From contig NC_015391.1 in NCBI RefSeq assembly GCF_000195575.1, forward strand, positions 1,480,501 to 1,544,500: a stretch of 64,000 nucleotides of DNA. The letters run 5' to 3'. Of the stretch, positions 26,175 through 35,606 are shown piece after piece (positions within the stretch are counted from its first letter, which is position 1; every line of letters starts with the position of its first letter). This DNA comes from Carnobacterium sp. 17-4 (lineage in GTDB: Bacteria > Bacillota > Bacilli > Lactobacillales > Carnobacteriaceae). The position numbers were made by a program, and so were the translations under genes. Below the pieces are notes generated by a model that searched no databases, was not told the origin of the DNA, and was given only the letters and a program-made list of their open reading frames with translations.

Positions 26175-27656
26175 TTAGTACCCTCCCGTAGCGAGTTTCA
26201 TTATTTTTTCTTCTGTTGCTTCAGCTTTAGTTAATTCCCCTGCGATATGACCTTCATGGATTACAATCACTCGGTCACTAACTCCTAAAATTTCTGGCAA
26301 GTCACTTGATACCATAATGATGGCTACACCTCTATCCGCTAATTCATTCATTAATTGATAGATCTCCCGTTTCGCTCCCACATCCACACCACGAGTCGGT
26401 TCATCCAAAATCAATACTTTTGATCCAATGCCAATCCATTTAGCTAAGACAACTTTTTGCTGGTTCCCACCAGATAAACTGGAAACGCTATCAAATTGAT
26501 CCTCTGCTTTAACATGTAGACGTTCCATCAATAATTTGGCAAAATCGGTTTCTGCATGTGTATCAATTAGTCCTTTTTTACTAAATCCATCAATCGATGG
26601 TAGACTGATATTGTCTCGAATCGAATAATCTAAGATTAACCCTTCTTCTTTTCGATTTTCTGTTAAAAAGCCGATCCCTTTTTGGATTGCCATACTTGGA
26701 TTTTTAATCGTGATTTTTTCTCCTTCAAGATAAATTTCTCCTTGATCCAATTCATCAATTCCGAACAAGCTACGCATGATTTCGGTTCTTCCGGCACCCA
26801 TCAAACCTGAAAATCCTACAATTTCACCAGATTTCACTGTAAATGAAATGTTTTCAAAACGATTTTCTTGTGTTAATCCTTTTGTTTCAAATACAGTATT
26901 TCCAATTTTGGAGTGTTTCTTTGGATAGTAATCTTCTAAGTCACGTCCAACCATTTTACGTACAACTTCATCATTTGTGGTTTCTTTGGTCAAGGTTGTA
27001 TCAATCGATACGCCATCTCTCATAACGGTAATGCGATCACTGATTTTAAAGATTTCTTCCATTCGATGTGAGATATAAATAATAGCTACTTTTTTTTGTT
27101 TCAACGTTGCAATAATTTTGAACAATACATCAATTTCTCTTTCCGTTAACGCTGCTGTTGGTTCATCCATAATAATGACTTGAGCATTTGTCATCAATGA
27201 TTTGGCAATTTCAATCATTTGTTGTTGGCCTACTGAAAGTTGTTTAACATCTGCATTCAAATCAATATGGACCCCTAAATCATTAAATGTAGCTTCCGCA
27301 AGACTGCGCATCTCTTTTGTTTTAATCCAACCCATTTTGTTCTTAAGTTCTTTCCCAATAAATAAGTTTTCCAGTACCGTCATTTCCGGCCAAGTATTCA
27401 TTTCTTGGTGAATAAAACTTACCCCATGTTCTTCTGCTTCTTTTGGATTATCGAAATATTTTTTTTCTTCATTGATACTAATTTCACCAGCATCTGATTT
27501 GTGCAGTCCCGTTAAGATATTCATCAATGTCGATTTTCCGGCTCCGTTTTCACCCATTAAAGCATGAACTTCACCAGCATGAATATCGAAGTCTACTCCT
27601 TTGAGGACAGAATTGCTGCCAAAACTTTTTCTAATGCCTGTCATTTTCACTTCCAT
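26175..27656 (-). CDS. rbsA: Ribose ABC transporter ATP-binding protein
   Basis: 493 residues, two ABC cassettes in tandem. The first has Walker A GENGAGKST (about residue 37) and signature LSVGQQQ; the second has the degenerate Walker A region GLMGAGRTE and signature LSGGNQQKV, the pattern usual for RbsA. It powers ribose import. The ATG at 27656 with AGGAGG eight bases upstream is preferred over 27665. Confidence 0.95.
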   Translation of the reverse strand: MEVKMTGIRKSFGSNSVLKGVDFDIHAGEVHALMGENGAGKSTLMNILTGLHKSDAGEISINEEKKYFDNPKEAEEHGVSFIHQEMNTWPEMTVLENLFIGKELKNKMGWIKTKEMRSLAEATFNDLGVHIDLNADVKQLSVGQQQMIEIAKSLMTNAQVIIMDEPTAALTEREIDVLFKIIATLKQKKVAIIYISHRMEEIFKISDRITVMRDGVSIDTTLTKETTNDEVVRKMVGRDLEDYYPKKHSKIGNTVFETKGLTQENRFENISFTVKSGEIVGFSGLMGAGRTEIMRSLFGIDELDQGEIYLEGEKITIKNPSMAIQKGIGFLTENRKEEGLILDYSIRDNISLPSIDGFSKKGLIDTHAETDFAKLLMERLHVKAEDQFDSVSSLSGGNQQKVVLAKWIGIGSKVLILDEPTRGVDVGAKREIYQLMNELADRGVAIIMVSSDLPEILGVSDRVIVIHEGHIAGELTKAEATEEKIMKLATGGY

Positions 27657-27668
27657 CTGACACACCTC

Positions 27669-28067
27669 CTAAAATAAAACACCTGATTGCAATATTATGT
27701 TGGAATAGGGTGTTGCTTCTCCAGTTCGAATAACGACTTTTACCTCTTTCAACTGTTCTTTAAACGCTTCATGACTCACATAGGTTACTTGTTCATCTTC
27801 TACTAATGTTGCTTTTATATCCGCTAACTGTGTGGCATTTTGTTCTTTGATCTCCTCAGCTAAAACCACTTTTTCAACTTTCATATCGCTTAAAACGACT
27901 TTTAAAACCGATAGAAAAGAAGGTTCAGATAATGTCAAAGCTAAATCTATTTTTTTCACGCCATCTGGTACAGGTAACCCTGCATCACCAATCGCGATTT
28001 TATCTGTGTGTCCCAAATCGGATAAGACTTTTGCTATGTCACTATTTAATATTCCATTCTTTTTCAT
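27669..28067 (-). CDS. rbsD: D-ribose pyranase
   Basis: 132 residues, normal for RbsD, with the N-terminal [30 protein letters not shown], which includes the conserved His of the family. It converts beta-pyranose ribose to the furanose form used by RbsK. The ATG at 28067 overlaps the rbsK end by 26 bases, suggesting translational coupling; the ribosome site (GAGAGTGAG) is modest. Confidence 0.93.
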   Translation of the reverse strand: MKKNGILNSDIAKVLSDLGHTDKIAIGDAGLPVPDGVKKIDLALTLSEPSFLSVLKVVLSDMKVEKVVLAEEIKEQNATQLADIKATLVEDEQVTYVSHEAFKEQLKEVKVVIRTGEATPYSNIILQSGVLF

Positions 28068-28956
28068 AGTTCTCACTCTCTTTCATTTCTGCTAGCGTAG
28101 GCATTCCGCCTTGAGCGCCAAATTTTTGGATTGATAATGAAGCAGCTAAGTTCCCAAAACGAATACTGGAGTCCATATCTAAACCAGCCGTAAGGGCTAC
28201 AGCAAATGCTCCGTTAAAGGTATCTCCTGCACCTGTTGTATCTGTTGTATCTATCGGGGCTACCGAGTAAGAAGAAACCTGCTTCTCACTTATTCCATCA
28301 TGATAGTAAACACCTTTAGAACCCATAGTCACAATCAATTGATTCGGGTAGTGAGCTAAACCTTCCGACAAGGTCATATCCGGGAATAACAACTTGAACT
28401 CACTTTCGTTTGGAGTCAAATAGGTAGCCTTTTCTAGAATACTTTGGCTGACAAATCTAGCAGGAGCCGGATTATAAATGACTTTAACATTTTGAGCAAA
28501 ACAGTCCTCAATAATTTGTTCAACAACTTCTTGTGGCAATTCATTTTGTACTACCACGATGTCGCTTGTTTGGATCAACTCATTTAATTTCTCGATTCTG
28601 TTTGTATCAATCACATTATTTGCTCCTGGAACATAGACAATGCAATTGTCTCCATCCACAATTGTGATATGAGCTGATCCAGATGGAACTTGTGTAACGG
28701 GTTCCACAAAATCTACATGAATGCTATTTTCTGTTAGATTCTGAATCAATTCTTTTCCAAATAAATCTGTACCAACGGTCCCAGCCATATAGACGTCTCC
28801 GCCTAATCGAGCACTTGCTACGGCTTGGTTAGCCCCTTTCCCACCAAATGTTGTACTGAAATCATTGCCGGTAATGGTTTCTCCGACTTCTGGTCTTTTA
28901 TTAGCTGTCACTACAAAATCTGTAGAGATACTGCCAATTACGGTAATTTTACTCAT
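28042..28956 (-). CDS. rbsK: Ribokinase
   Basis: 304 residues of the PfkB family: [16 protein letters not shown] near residue 40 and [13 protein letters not shown] near residue 250, with the catalytic Asp. It phosphorylates ribose to ribose-5-phosphate. The ATG at 28956 overlaps the rbsR stop within ATGAGTAA and has AAGGATG upstream. Confidence 0.95.
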   Translation of the reverse strand: MSKITVIGSISTDFVVTANKRPEVGETITGNDFSTTFGGKGANQAVASARLGGDVYMAGTVGTDLFGKELIQNLTENSIHVDFVEPVTQVPSGSAHITIVDGDNCIVYVPGANNVIDTNRIEKLNELIQTSDIVVVQNELPQEVVEQIIEDCFAQNVKVIYNPAPARFVSQSILEKATYLTPNESEFKLLFPDMTLSEGLAHYPNQLIVTMGSKGVYYHDGISEKQVSSYSVAPIDTTDTTGAGDTFNGAFAVALTAGLDMDSSIRFGNLAASLSIQKFGAQGGMPTLAEMKESENYEKEWNIK

Positions 28957-29932
28957 TTTCATCCTTCTTTCTAACTGATTCTCTAATTTTTAACGTTACG
29001 GGCAATTGAATACGGCTATTTTCAACGAATCCTTTTTCAAAAATATCACACAACAACTCTGCACCCTTATATCCGATTTCATAAGCCGGTTGAGCAATAG
29101 TCGCTAAGCCTGGGTAAACCATTCTGCTAAACGGCATATCATCATAGCCAATGATTTGAAAATCTTCTGGAATGCGGCGACCTCTTTTAAGTGCTTCTTT
29201 CATAACTGCCATTGCATAGACATCATTTGAAGCAATCACACTATCCGCATTTGGAAATTTTTCAAAAAACTGTTCTGCCGTTTCCTCTGCTACTTCTAAT
29301 TTAAAACTAGTCGTTTGGAACAATTGATAGTCTAAGTGACTTTCTTGCAATACTTTTTGATTTCCAGCTAACCGAACAGCTGAACTTGGCACTTCTTTCG
29401 GTCCCACCATAACGACAATTTCTTTTGGGCTTCTGGCTACAATCGCTTCAGCAGCCATCATTCCACCTGTATAATCATCTGAATGAACAGCAAAATCGTG
29501 ATTGCTTTTCACTCGGTCTAATAAAACAAATGGCATATTTGGGAAATCTTTTGTGTTGCCTTGAACAGCTGAGATGACTCCAGCAATGTTATTTTGCGAA
29601 AAAATTTTCAAATAATCTTTTTCTTTTTCAAGATCCTCTTCCACATTTCCCAATAACAAGCTATAGCCTCGTTGATTCACACCGTCTTCTACTCCTTTAG
29701 CCATCAAAGGAAAAAAAGGATTTGCGATGTCCGGCAACAATAAGCCAATCAGTTTTGATTTTTTTTGATAGAGTGATCTTGCCACCTCATTAGGATAAAA
29801 GTTTAATTCTTTTACGGCTGCCTCTACTTTTTTTCGAGCGTCTTTACTGACATAGCCACTATTGTTTAATGCTCTAGATACAGTAGCTACCGATACACCT
29901 GCTAATTTTGCGACTTCCTTTATCGTTGTCAT
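28949..29932 (-). CDS. rbsR: LacI-family ribose operon repressor
   Basis: 327 residues with a LacI helix-turn-helix (IKEVAKLAGVSVATVSRALNNSGYVS) and a ribose-binding-like effector domain. It is the first gene of the operon and is expected to autoregulate through the palindrome at 29960-29977. GAGGGATAAC precedes the ATG. Confidence 0.93.
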   Translation of the reverse strand: MTTIKEVAKLAGVSVATVSRALNNSGYVSKDARKKVEAAVKELNFYPNEVARSLYQKKSKLIGLLLPDIANPFFPLMAKGVEDGVNQRGYSLLLGNVEEDLEKEKDYLKIFSQNNIAGVISAVQGNTKDFPNMPFVLLDRVKSNHDFAVHSDDYTGGMMAAEAIVARSPKEIVVMVGPKEVPSSAVRLAGNQKVLQESHLDYQLFQTTSFKLEVAEETAEQFFEKFPNADSVIASNDVYAMAVMKEALKRGRRIPEDFQIIGYDDMPFSRMVYPGLATIAQPAYEIGYKGAELLCDIFEKGFVENSRIQLPVTLKIRESVRKKDENE

Positions 29933-29959
29933 GTTATCCCTCGCTCTTTTAAAAGTTTA

Positions 29960-29977
29960 TGTGGAACCGATTACACA
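29960..29977. promoter_or_regulatory. Probable RbsR operator
   Basis: TGTGGAACCGATTACACA, 14 of 18 positions symmetric with a central CG, located just downstream of the -10 box of the rbs promoter. Confidence 0.65.
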
Positions 29978-29980
29978 TGA

Positions 29981-30009
29981 ATCTTACCATCATTTAAAAA
30001 TACATGCAA
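29981..30009 (-). promoter_or_regulatory. Promoter of the rbs operon
   Basis: -35 TTGCAT (30009-30004), 17-base spacer, -10 TAAGAT (29986-29981). Spacing is ideal and the position fits the rbsR start. Confidence 0.75.
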
Positions 30010-30018
30010 GCGTTTTCC
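30004..30018. promoter_or_regulatory. cre site over the rbs -35 box
   Basis: ATGCAAGCGTTTTCC matches 14 of 15 positions of the cre consensus WTGNAARCGNWWWCA. It overlaps the -35 box, which suits CcpA repression. Confidence 0.65.
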
Positions 30019-30067
30019 TGAAGTTTTTTATTTAAGTTATAGCATCATTAACCATCGCTCTATTATT

Positions 30068-30160
30068 TTAGACAAACTAACCCCTATTTTGCAATCATTT
30101 ATCCCATTTCCTTAATTATTGGACAAATAAATTACTTTTTAAAATTATTTGTCCATTTCC
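30068..30160. repeat. Second intergenic pair of ~51-bp GGACAAA-type units
   Basis: A degenerate unit AGACAAACTA at 30070 is followed 51 bases later by GGACAAATAA at 30121; the matching TTTGTCCATTTCC and TTATCCCATTTCC ends are 50 apart. It lies upstream of the rbs promoter in the 305-base gap 29933-30237. The rest of that gap holds the promoter sites and the terminator at 30193-30224. Confidence 0.5.
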
Positions 30161-30192
30161 ATCAATCGTACCATTAATATACATTGCTCTCC

Positions 30193-30224
30193 AAAAAAAA
30201 ATAGGCATTCAATTGAATGCCTAT
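30193..30224 (-). terminator. Terminator after the RibD-C-like gene
   Basis: Stem ATAGGCATTC AATT GAATGCCTAT followed by eight T residues on the minus strand. Confidence 0.85.
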
Positions 30225-30237
30225 AACCAATACTCAT

Positions 30238-30759
30238 TTATCTGTTTACATACCTTAAAATGACGATCCCTTTATCCACCATGTATTCTTCCAGCTTTAA
30301 CTCAATTGGTGGATACCCGCCATAAAACAACGGACGGCCTGCTCCTAGAATAACTGGGATCAGCCCAATAATATACTCATCAATACATTCTGCTTGTAAA
30401 AAGGTATTGATGAGCTTGCCGCCACCAAATAGCATAATGTCTTTACCGGGCTTTAGTTGCTCTTCTTTGATGACCTCAATGATGTCTTCGCCACAAAACT
30501 TAATGTTATCATAATCAGTTATTGTCGAATGGGTAGCTACATAAACAGTTTTAGATGTGAATTCCAGGTGCATATCTTGCTCATAACACCTTTTCCCCAT
30601 TACTACAATATCAATATCTTCTAACAACGTTTCATAATTGTATTGATTGTCTGTATTTAATGTATTATCCTCATATCCTTTAATCCATTCAAAGCTGCCA
30701 TCTTCATTGGCGATAAATCCATCTAAACTCATTGCTAAGTTCATAATAATCCGTCTCAT
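30238..30759 (-). CDS. Dihydrofolate reductase-family (RibD C-terminal-like) protein
   Basis: About 173 residues starting at the ATG at 30759, which follows AAAGGAGAAGATAGG; the longer frame from 30813 runs into the upstream hairpin. Features of the family are the start RRIIMNLAMSLDGFIAN, a central GGGKLINTFLQA near residue 115, and LIPVILGAGRPLF near residue 138. These proteins resemble the RibD reductase domain but usually stand alone, with unknown substrates. It lies after a VOC protein gene and is separated from it by a hairpin. Confidence 0.85.
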   Translation of the reverse strand: MRRIIMNLAMSLDGFIANEDGSFEWIKGYEDNTLNTDNQYNYETLLEDIDIVVMGKRCYEQDMHLEFTSKTVYVATHSTITDYDNIKFCGEDIIEVIKEEQLKPGKDIMLFGGGKLINTFLQAECIDEYIIGLIPVILGAGRPLFYGGYPPIELKLEEYMVDKGIVILRYVNR

Positions 30760-30779
30760 CCTATCTTCTCCTTTAACAA

Positions 30780-30810
30780 AACCGCCAATATTTTTATAAA
30801 ATTGGCGGTT
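30780..30810 (-). terminator. Hairpin between the VOC gene and the RibD-C-like gene
   Basis: Perfect 10-bp stem AACCGCCAAT / ATTGGCGGTT with an AT-rich 11-base loop and a short TTTT after it on the minus strand. It lies directly after the VOC gene stop. Confidence 0.65.
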
Positions 30811-30812
30811 CA

Positions 30813-31697
30813 TTAATACCCTTCATAGGCTTTTTTCAATTCGGCAATATTCATTTTTTTCATTGGAAGAAAGGCTTGTGTCACACGATCCAATTGTACA
30901 CGGTCTTTTGTATTCATCATGTCATTCATGATCGTAGGCGAAATTTGCCATGAGAATCCGAACTTATCTTTCAACCAGCCACATTGCTCAGCTTCAGGCA
31001 CAAAAGATAGCTTTTCCCAAAAGTAATCAATTTCTTCTTGTGTATCGCAATTTACTAGAAAAGAGATGGCTTCAGAAAACTTAAATCCAGGTGTCATAGC
31101 ACTATCCATCGCTACAAAATTTTGCCCTTCTAGATTAAACGTTCCATGCATTACCTTTCCACCCTGACCTTGCTCATCATCCTCACCATAATAACTCAAC
31201 CCGTCAATGACAGCATTAGCAAATACTGAAGTATAAAATTCCATTGCCTCTTTTGCTTTGCCATACTGTTCATCTGTAAATAACATAGTTGGAGTGATTT
31301 TTTGTGAAATCATTTGATCGGGTAAATACATAATTTGCCAAGAAAGACCATACTTATCTTCTGTCCACCCATATTTTTCACTAAATGGATAAGCATCAAG
31401 TGGCATCAGTACGGAACCACCCTTGGATAATTGTTTCCATAAATGATCTACTTCCGCTAAAGTTTTACAAACGACTTGTAAAGAAACAGATGGATTCAAC
31501 TTAAATGTTGGACCAGCTGAAATAGACATAAAAGTTTGGTCAGCCAGAGTGAATACAATACTGTCTGCAGATCCAGAAGGAGTGTCATTAAGAGTTACCA
31601 CACTGTCAATAGAAGAATGATCAAATAAGTTTGTGTAAAATTCTGCTGCTTCAAGAGCCTCTTTATCATACCAAAGATGCGTAACAATTTTTTGCAT
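30813..31697 (-). CDS. Two-domain VOC (PhnB/glyoxalase-like) protein
   Basis: 294 residues made of two similar halves. Each has the PhnB-type pattern of a YxxxF start, a middle WQI motif (SWQIMYLP near residue 105; SWQISPTIMND near residue 250) and a DKFG/DKYG element. This is the 3-demethylubiquinone methyltransferase-like group of vicinal-oxygen-chelate proteins, which mostly lack a proven enzymatic role. AAGGAGG site. No neighbour points to a substrate. Confidence 0.85.
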   Translation of the reverse strand: MQKIVTHLWYDKEALEAAEFYTNLFDHSSIDSVVTLNDTPSGSADSIVFTLADQTFMSISAGPTFKLNPSVSLQVVCKTLAEVDHLWKQLSKGGSVLMPLDAYPFSEKYGWTEDKYGLSWQIMYLPDQMISQKITPTMLFTDEQYGKAKEAMEFYTSVFANAVIDGLSYYGEDDEQGQGGKVMHGTFNLEGQNFVAMDSAMTPGFKFSEAISFLVNCDTQEEIDYFWEKLSFVPEAEQCGWLKDKFGFSWQISPTIMNDMMNTKDRVQLDRVTQAFLPMKKMNIAELKKAYEGY

Positions 31698-31801
31698 GGG
31701 TATACCTCCTTATTGCTTTTGTTTAGTTGAGTATACGTCACACAAATAGATTTGTAAAAGCATCTTGACTGTCATTTTCTTATCTTTAAATCATTCTATT
31801 T

Positions 31802-32010
31802 TTAAGTGATCAAGGTACGATTGGTCGATTTAAAATAAAATTTAATTAATGTGAGCACAATGAATCTTAGTTCGTTTAACTCAAAGTCACATTCGGTTTG
31901 AGCTGATACAACGAGCCTTAGTTCGTTTAACTCAAAGTCACTTTTCATTTGAGTCGATGCAACGAGCTTTAGTTTGACTAACTCAGAATCGTATTCCAAA
32001 TGAATCCCCC
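31802..32010. repeat. Tandem array of ~51-bp repeats downstream of metQ
   Basis: Three copies spaced by exactly 51 bases, recognisable by GAGCCTTAGTTCG-type blocks at about 31862, 31913 and 31964. Each holds an inverted repeat CTCAAA...TTTGAG. Because 51 is a multiple of three, a 65-codon minus-strand frame with a TTG start passes through it and encodes 17-residue repeats (DFELNELRLVVSAQTEC). I treat it as repeat DNA, not as a secure gene. The rest of the 348-base gap 31698-32045 shows nothing else. Confidence 0.7.
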
Positions 32011-32045
32011 AAATTTAAGTAGCAATTCCAAAGAAAAATAACTTT

Positions 32046-32870
32046 TTACCACGCTGGAACAAGAGCTCCTTTAAACTCCTCTTCAATAAACTGCTTGATT
32101 TCGTCTGTTTGATAATAGGCAACAAATTGTGCAATGGCTTCGTCATCTTTATCCTCTGTACGGGAAACAATGTAATTGGCTTGTTCTAAGTTATCGATAT
32201 TCTCCATAAATATTCCGGATTCTTTTGGATTTAGTCCAGCATCTAAAGCGAAATTTGAATTGATACCTGCAGCACCCAAATCTTGCAATTGAGCTGGCAA
32301 CTGCGCGGCCTCAGATGTAATAAAATCTAAGTTCAATGAATTTTCTACGATATCGCTACTGGTGACTTCTTGTCCAGAGCCTTCTGGTAAAGTAATCAAC
32401 CCAGCTTCTTCAAATAATTGCAGTGCACGCCCTTCTTGAGTCGGCGAATTCGGGATTCCAATCGTATCCCCTTCTTTAATTTCACTTACATCATCATAAA
32501 CTTCTGAGTAAATCCCCATTGGAATAGAAATCGTTGGTTCTATTTTTGCCAAATCATATCCACTTTCTTCTACAACTGTATCTAGAAAGGTACCTGTTTG
32601 AAAAGAGTTGATATCTAATTCGCCTTCCACTAGAGCTGTATTAGGTTGAACAAAGTCCGAGAATGAAATGACCTTAATTTCAAGTCCATCTTCTGCTGCC
32701 AATTTTTTGACTTCATTTACGATATCTTCATGTGGGCCAGCTGTTACGCCAACAGTTAATACGCCATCACTCAACAATCCTTCTTCTGCTGAATCAGCCT
32801 TATTTCCACCGCATCCCGCTAAAATAGCTCCAATAGCTACTGTTGTTAATAATCCCGCTTTTAATTTCAT
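32046..32870 (-). CDS. MetQ/NlpA-family substrate-binding lipoprotein
   Basis: 274 residues with a lipoprotein signal (lipobox LAGC, Cys near residue 20) and the NlpA/MetQ fold: VGVTAGPHEDIVNEVKKLA near residue 41, DINSFQTGTFLD near residue 80 and IPNSPTQEGRALQLFEEAGLI near residue 137. MetQ proteins bind L-methionine or related amino acids for an MetNP importer. No MetN or MetP gene is next to it, so this is an orphan binding protein. It is the last gene of a Met T-box operon, which supports a methionine-related ligand. Confidence 0.87.
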   Translation of the reverse strand: MKLKAGLLTTVAIGAILAGCGGNKADSAEEGLLSDGVLTVGVTAGPHEDIVNEVKKLAAEDGLEIKVISFSDFVQPNTALVEGELDINSFQTGTFLDTVVEESGYDLAKIEPTISIPMGIYSEVYDDVSEIKEGDTIGIPNSPTQEGRALQLFEEAGLITLPEGSGQEVTSSDIVENSLNLDFITSEAAQLPAQLQDLGAAGINSNFALDAGLNPKESGIFMENIDNLEQANYIVSRTEDKDDEAIAQFVAYYQTDEIKQFIEEEFKGALVPAW

Positions 32871-32885
32871 TTTATTTTCCCCCTA

Positions 32886-34092
32886 TTAATGACTAAATAA
32901 TTTTTCTGACCTTACGACGTTAAATGGTGCTAACCGAGCGATTCTTTTTGCGGCTTCTAGAATCCGGTCATCCGATTGTGATAATCCAATCCGAACATAT
33001 CCTTCTCCTAGTGAGCCGAACCCATTTCCGACAGCAACAATTACATGCGCTTCATTCAACAAGACATCAAAAAATGTTTCTGACGTGAATTCTTTTGGTA
33101 TTTTGATCCATACATAAAATGATCCTTGTGGTTTATGTATCTCTAATCCTGTATCTTTCAATTCAAAAAGAAATCGATCTCTACGGCTTTCGTAAATGGA
33201 CACCAATTCTTTTACAGATGATTGATCACTGGTTAATGCTTTAGCTGCTGCTTTTTGAATTCCTCCATATAAACTGACACTTGTATGATCCTGCATAATA
33301 TTTAAACTTTCGATAACGGATGGATTCCCGACTGCAAATCCAATGCGCCATCCTGCCATATTATGTGATTTCGACAACGTGAAGAATTCAACTCCTACAT
33401 CTTTTGCTCCCGAAGTCTGTAAAAAAACTTAACGGTTTTTGACCATCAAATACAAGCGCTCCATATGCAGCATCATGTACTACACAAATTTGATTCTTTT
33501 TAGCAAATGCAACCGTCTCTGAAAAAAATTCTGGTGTCGCAATTGCTGCTGTGGGATTATTTGGGTAATTTAGAAAAAGCAATTTTGCTTCAGCAGCAAC
33601 ACTCGGATCAACCAAATCATACTCAGGTAAATAATCATTACTGGCTAACAAGGGTAACGAAGCTATTTTTGCATTTGCCAAAGCAATTCCTGATAAGTAA
33701 TCTGGGTAAGAAGGATTCGGCAGTAAAACCGTATCACCTTCATTCAGTAAGCATTGGCTGATTTCGACGATTCCCGCTTTGGATCCATGTAAGACCGCTA
33801 CTTCAGTATCTGGATCCACATATATCCCGTATTCACATAAGTAATACTCAGCAACAGCTTTTCTCAAATAATCGTACCCCCTATAAGGTCCATACTGATT
33901 ATTTTGTGGATCATCTGCTGCAGATTTCAGTTCTTCTATAATAAATTTAGGCGTTGGCAAATCAGGATTTCCAATACCTAAATCAATCACATCGTATCCT
34001 TGTTCAATCAGTTTAGTAGCTTTCGCTCGCAAATGAGAAAAGAACTGCTCCGGAAGCCGTTTGAGTGTTGCTGACGGCTCAAATAGTGTCAT
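32886..34092 (-). pseudogene. PLP-dependent aminotransferase class I, frameshifted
   Basis: The two parts (34092-33388 and 33377-32886) join into one normal-length aminotransferase of about 400 residues. The first part has LGIGNPDLPTP, NNQYGPYRGYDYLRKA and the LNYPNNPT motif; the second has the PLP lysine in LSKSHNMAGWRIGF. The break is in a run of seven T (minus strand; 33421-33427). With six T, the reading goes PLSFLQTSGAKDVG and continues. This may be a true mutation, a sequencing error or slippage. The fold family is like LL-DAP aminotransferase or methionine-type aminotransferases; substrate unknown. ATG at 34092 follows GGGAGG. Confidence 0.88.
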
Positions 34093-34115
34093 AAAAATTC
34101 CTCCCAATTAATTTT

Positions 34116-35213
34116 CTATACGGTTGTTACTAAGTAATTTTCTAGTGAACGTATACCGTGTTGGATCACTTCTTTGGATACTTTGTATTGAGATTGCAAA
34201 AGAATAGCATCGCCTGCTACTTTAGCGGCAACTTCAGCCAACTGTTCATCAGTCAAATAACTCAAATTTAAATCAGCTAAAGTTTTTGGAAGATTCAACG
34301 ATTCATAAAAAGCAGACAGTCGATCAATTTCTGCCCAGTTTTCCTCAATCGCAAGTTGAACCATTATGCCATAACCGACTTTTTCTCCATGTAGAAATGT
34401 GTGTGTTTCTGGAAAAGCCGTCAGTTTATCATGAACCGCATGTGCAACTGTTGAACGTGAATACCCATCTCCTAAACCACCTACCAATCCGCTGACTGCG
34501 ATGATGGTCTCACTCACTTGAATAAAAGCGGGAGTCAGTGTTTGATTTTGGATATCGGTCACAGCTTGCAAACCATAGTTGACAATGCTGTCTCGGCAAT
34601 TCGAAGCTGCTGCACGAGACAATAGAAGCAAAGCATTCGTTTGGTATTCTGGTCTGGATAAGACAAGATCCGATTCATACCATTTAGCCAGTGTATCGGC
34701 AATTCCTGCTACAAAGTAATCGACCGGTGCATCCAACAATAGGTTGGGCTCAATAACTAATGTATTTACTTGTTTCGTATGGATAACAAAACCTAGACAC
34801 ACACCTTCAGTAGTATACATTACACTTAGAGGAGTCCAGGGAGCACAATTGCTAGCTAGTGTTGGAATGAGAACCGATTCAACCCCAGGGGATTTAGCTG
34901 CGGCATATTTGACAGCATCCATCAGTTTTCCGCCACCTACCCCAATGACCGCCTCCACTTGTGTTTGACCTATGATTCCCACAATACGGTCAACTTCTTC
35001 ATGGGTACATTCACCGTTAAATAGTGCAAATTCCAATGTAATTTCACTATCCATCAGCTGAGTTAAATAATTTTTCGCTTTATCCCACGAATCTGTTCCA
35101 TGAATGATCAGGACTTTCGTGATGCCTCGTACACTCAACTTTTCGGTTAAAGAATTCAATACCCCTACTCTGCATTCATATTCTTGTGGACCTGTTCTGG
35201 CAATTAATGACAT
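34116..35213 (-). CDS. Iron-type alcohol/hydroxyacid dehydrogenase (YbdH/GldA-like)
   Basis: 365 residues. The N-terminal nucleotide-binding part has VIGVGGGKLMDAVKY near residue 90 and PTLASNCAPWTPLSVMY near residue 122. The C-terminal metal-binding part has the ligand histidines in STVAHAVHD near residue 260 and FLHGEKVGYG near residue 275. This is the glycerol-dehydrogenase-like branch that includes E. coli YbdH, reported as a hydroxycarboxylate (2-ketoacid) reductase. As the first gene behind a Met T-box, with an aminotransferase next, a role on the ketoacid of methionine or a relative is reasonable but inferred. GGAGG site. Confidence 0.82.
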   Translation of the reverse strand: MSLIARTGPQEYECRVGVLNSLTEKLSVRGITKVLIIHGTDSWDKAKNYLTQLMDSEITLEFALFNGECTHEEVDRIVGIIGQTQVEAVIGVGGGKLMDAVKYAAAKSPGVESVLIPTLASNCAPWTPLSVMYTTEGVCLGFVIHTKQVNTLVIEPNLLLDAPVDYFVAGIADTLAKWYESDLVLSRPEYQTNALLLLSRAAASNCRDSIVNYGLQAVTDIQNQTLTPAFIQVSETIIAVSGLVGGLGDGYSRSTVAHAVHDKLTAFPETHTFLHGEKVGYGIMVQLAIEENWAEIDRLSAFYESLNLPKTLADLNLSYLTDEQLAEVAAKVAGDAILLQSQYKVSKEVIQHGIRSLENYLVTTV

Positions 35214-35244
35214 ATGCTATTCCTCCATTTTTAGTTTTATCAAC

Positions 35245-35288
35245 AACAAAAAACCGTCCTTGCACAAAAAATATTTGTGCAAGGACGG
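35245..35288 (-). terminator. T-box terminator
   Basis: Perfect 15-bp stem CCGTCCTTGCACAAA / TTTGTGCAAGGACGG followed by six T residues. It is 30 bases before the dehydrogenase ATG. Confidence 0.9.
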
Positions 35289-35600
35289 AAAGATTCACTC
35301 TCTCGTGTTACCACCTTGTTTTATAAAAGCTTTACAACTTTTACCTTAACCAGTACGTTTAATTCCAGAAGAACCTTATCATACTGTGACACTCTAACGG
35401 GTGCCGACCGGAATAATCTGAAATTTAACAACCTTCGATTAAACCACTCCAAGACCATCTTCCATTTTACTTCTACCGCCTTTTTCCACCATTAGAGGCT
35501 CTCTATAAGTTTCGCATAAAATGTACTCTTCTCTTCATCGTGTGTATATGTATAGTTAATAAAAAGATATATCTAATCGTTTTATAACCAAAATATAATT
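35245..35600 (-). ncRNA. T-box leader, methionine specifier
   Basis: The leader runs from about 35600 down to the terminator. It has the conserved T-box AGGTGGTAACACGAGAG (35316-35300) and a terminator at its end. The specifier loop can be drawn as AAGA-GAAGAGTA-CATTTT on the left and AAAATG-GAAG-ATG-G-TCTT on the right. CATTTT pairs with AAAATG and AAGA with TCTT, leaving AGTA opposite GAA as in the usual loop E. The codon in the loop is ATG (35458-35456), so uncharged tRNA-Met should turn the operon on. Confidence 0.88.
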
Positions 35601-35606
35601 TAACTC

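Noticed and set aside
31802-31999. 65-codon minus-strand frame with a TTG start
   Set aside because: It is entirely explained by the 51-bp tandem repeat; I list the DNA repeat and keep the frame as a possibility only.
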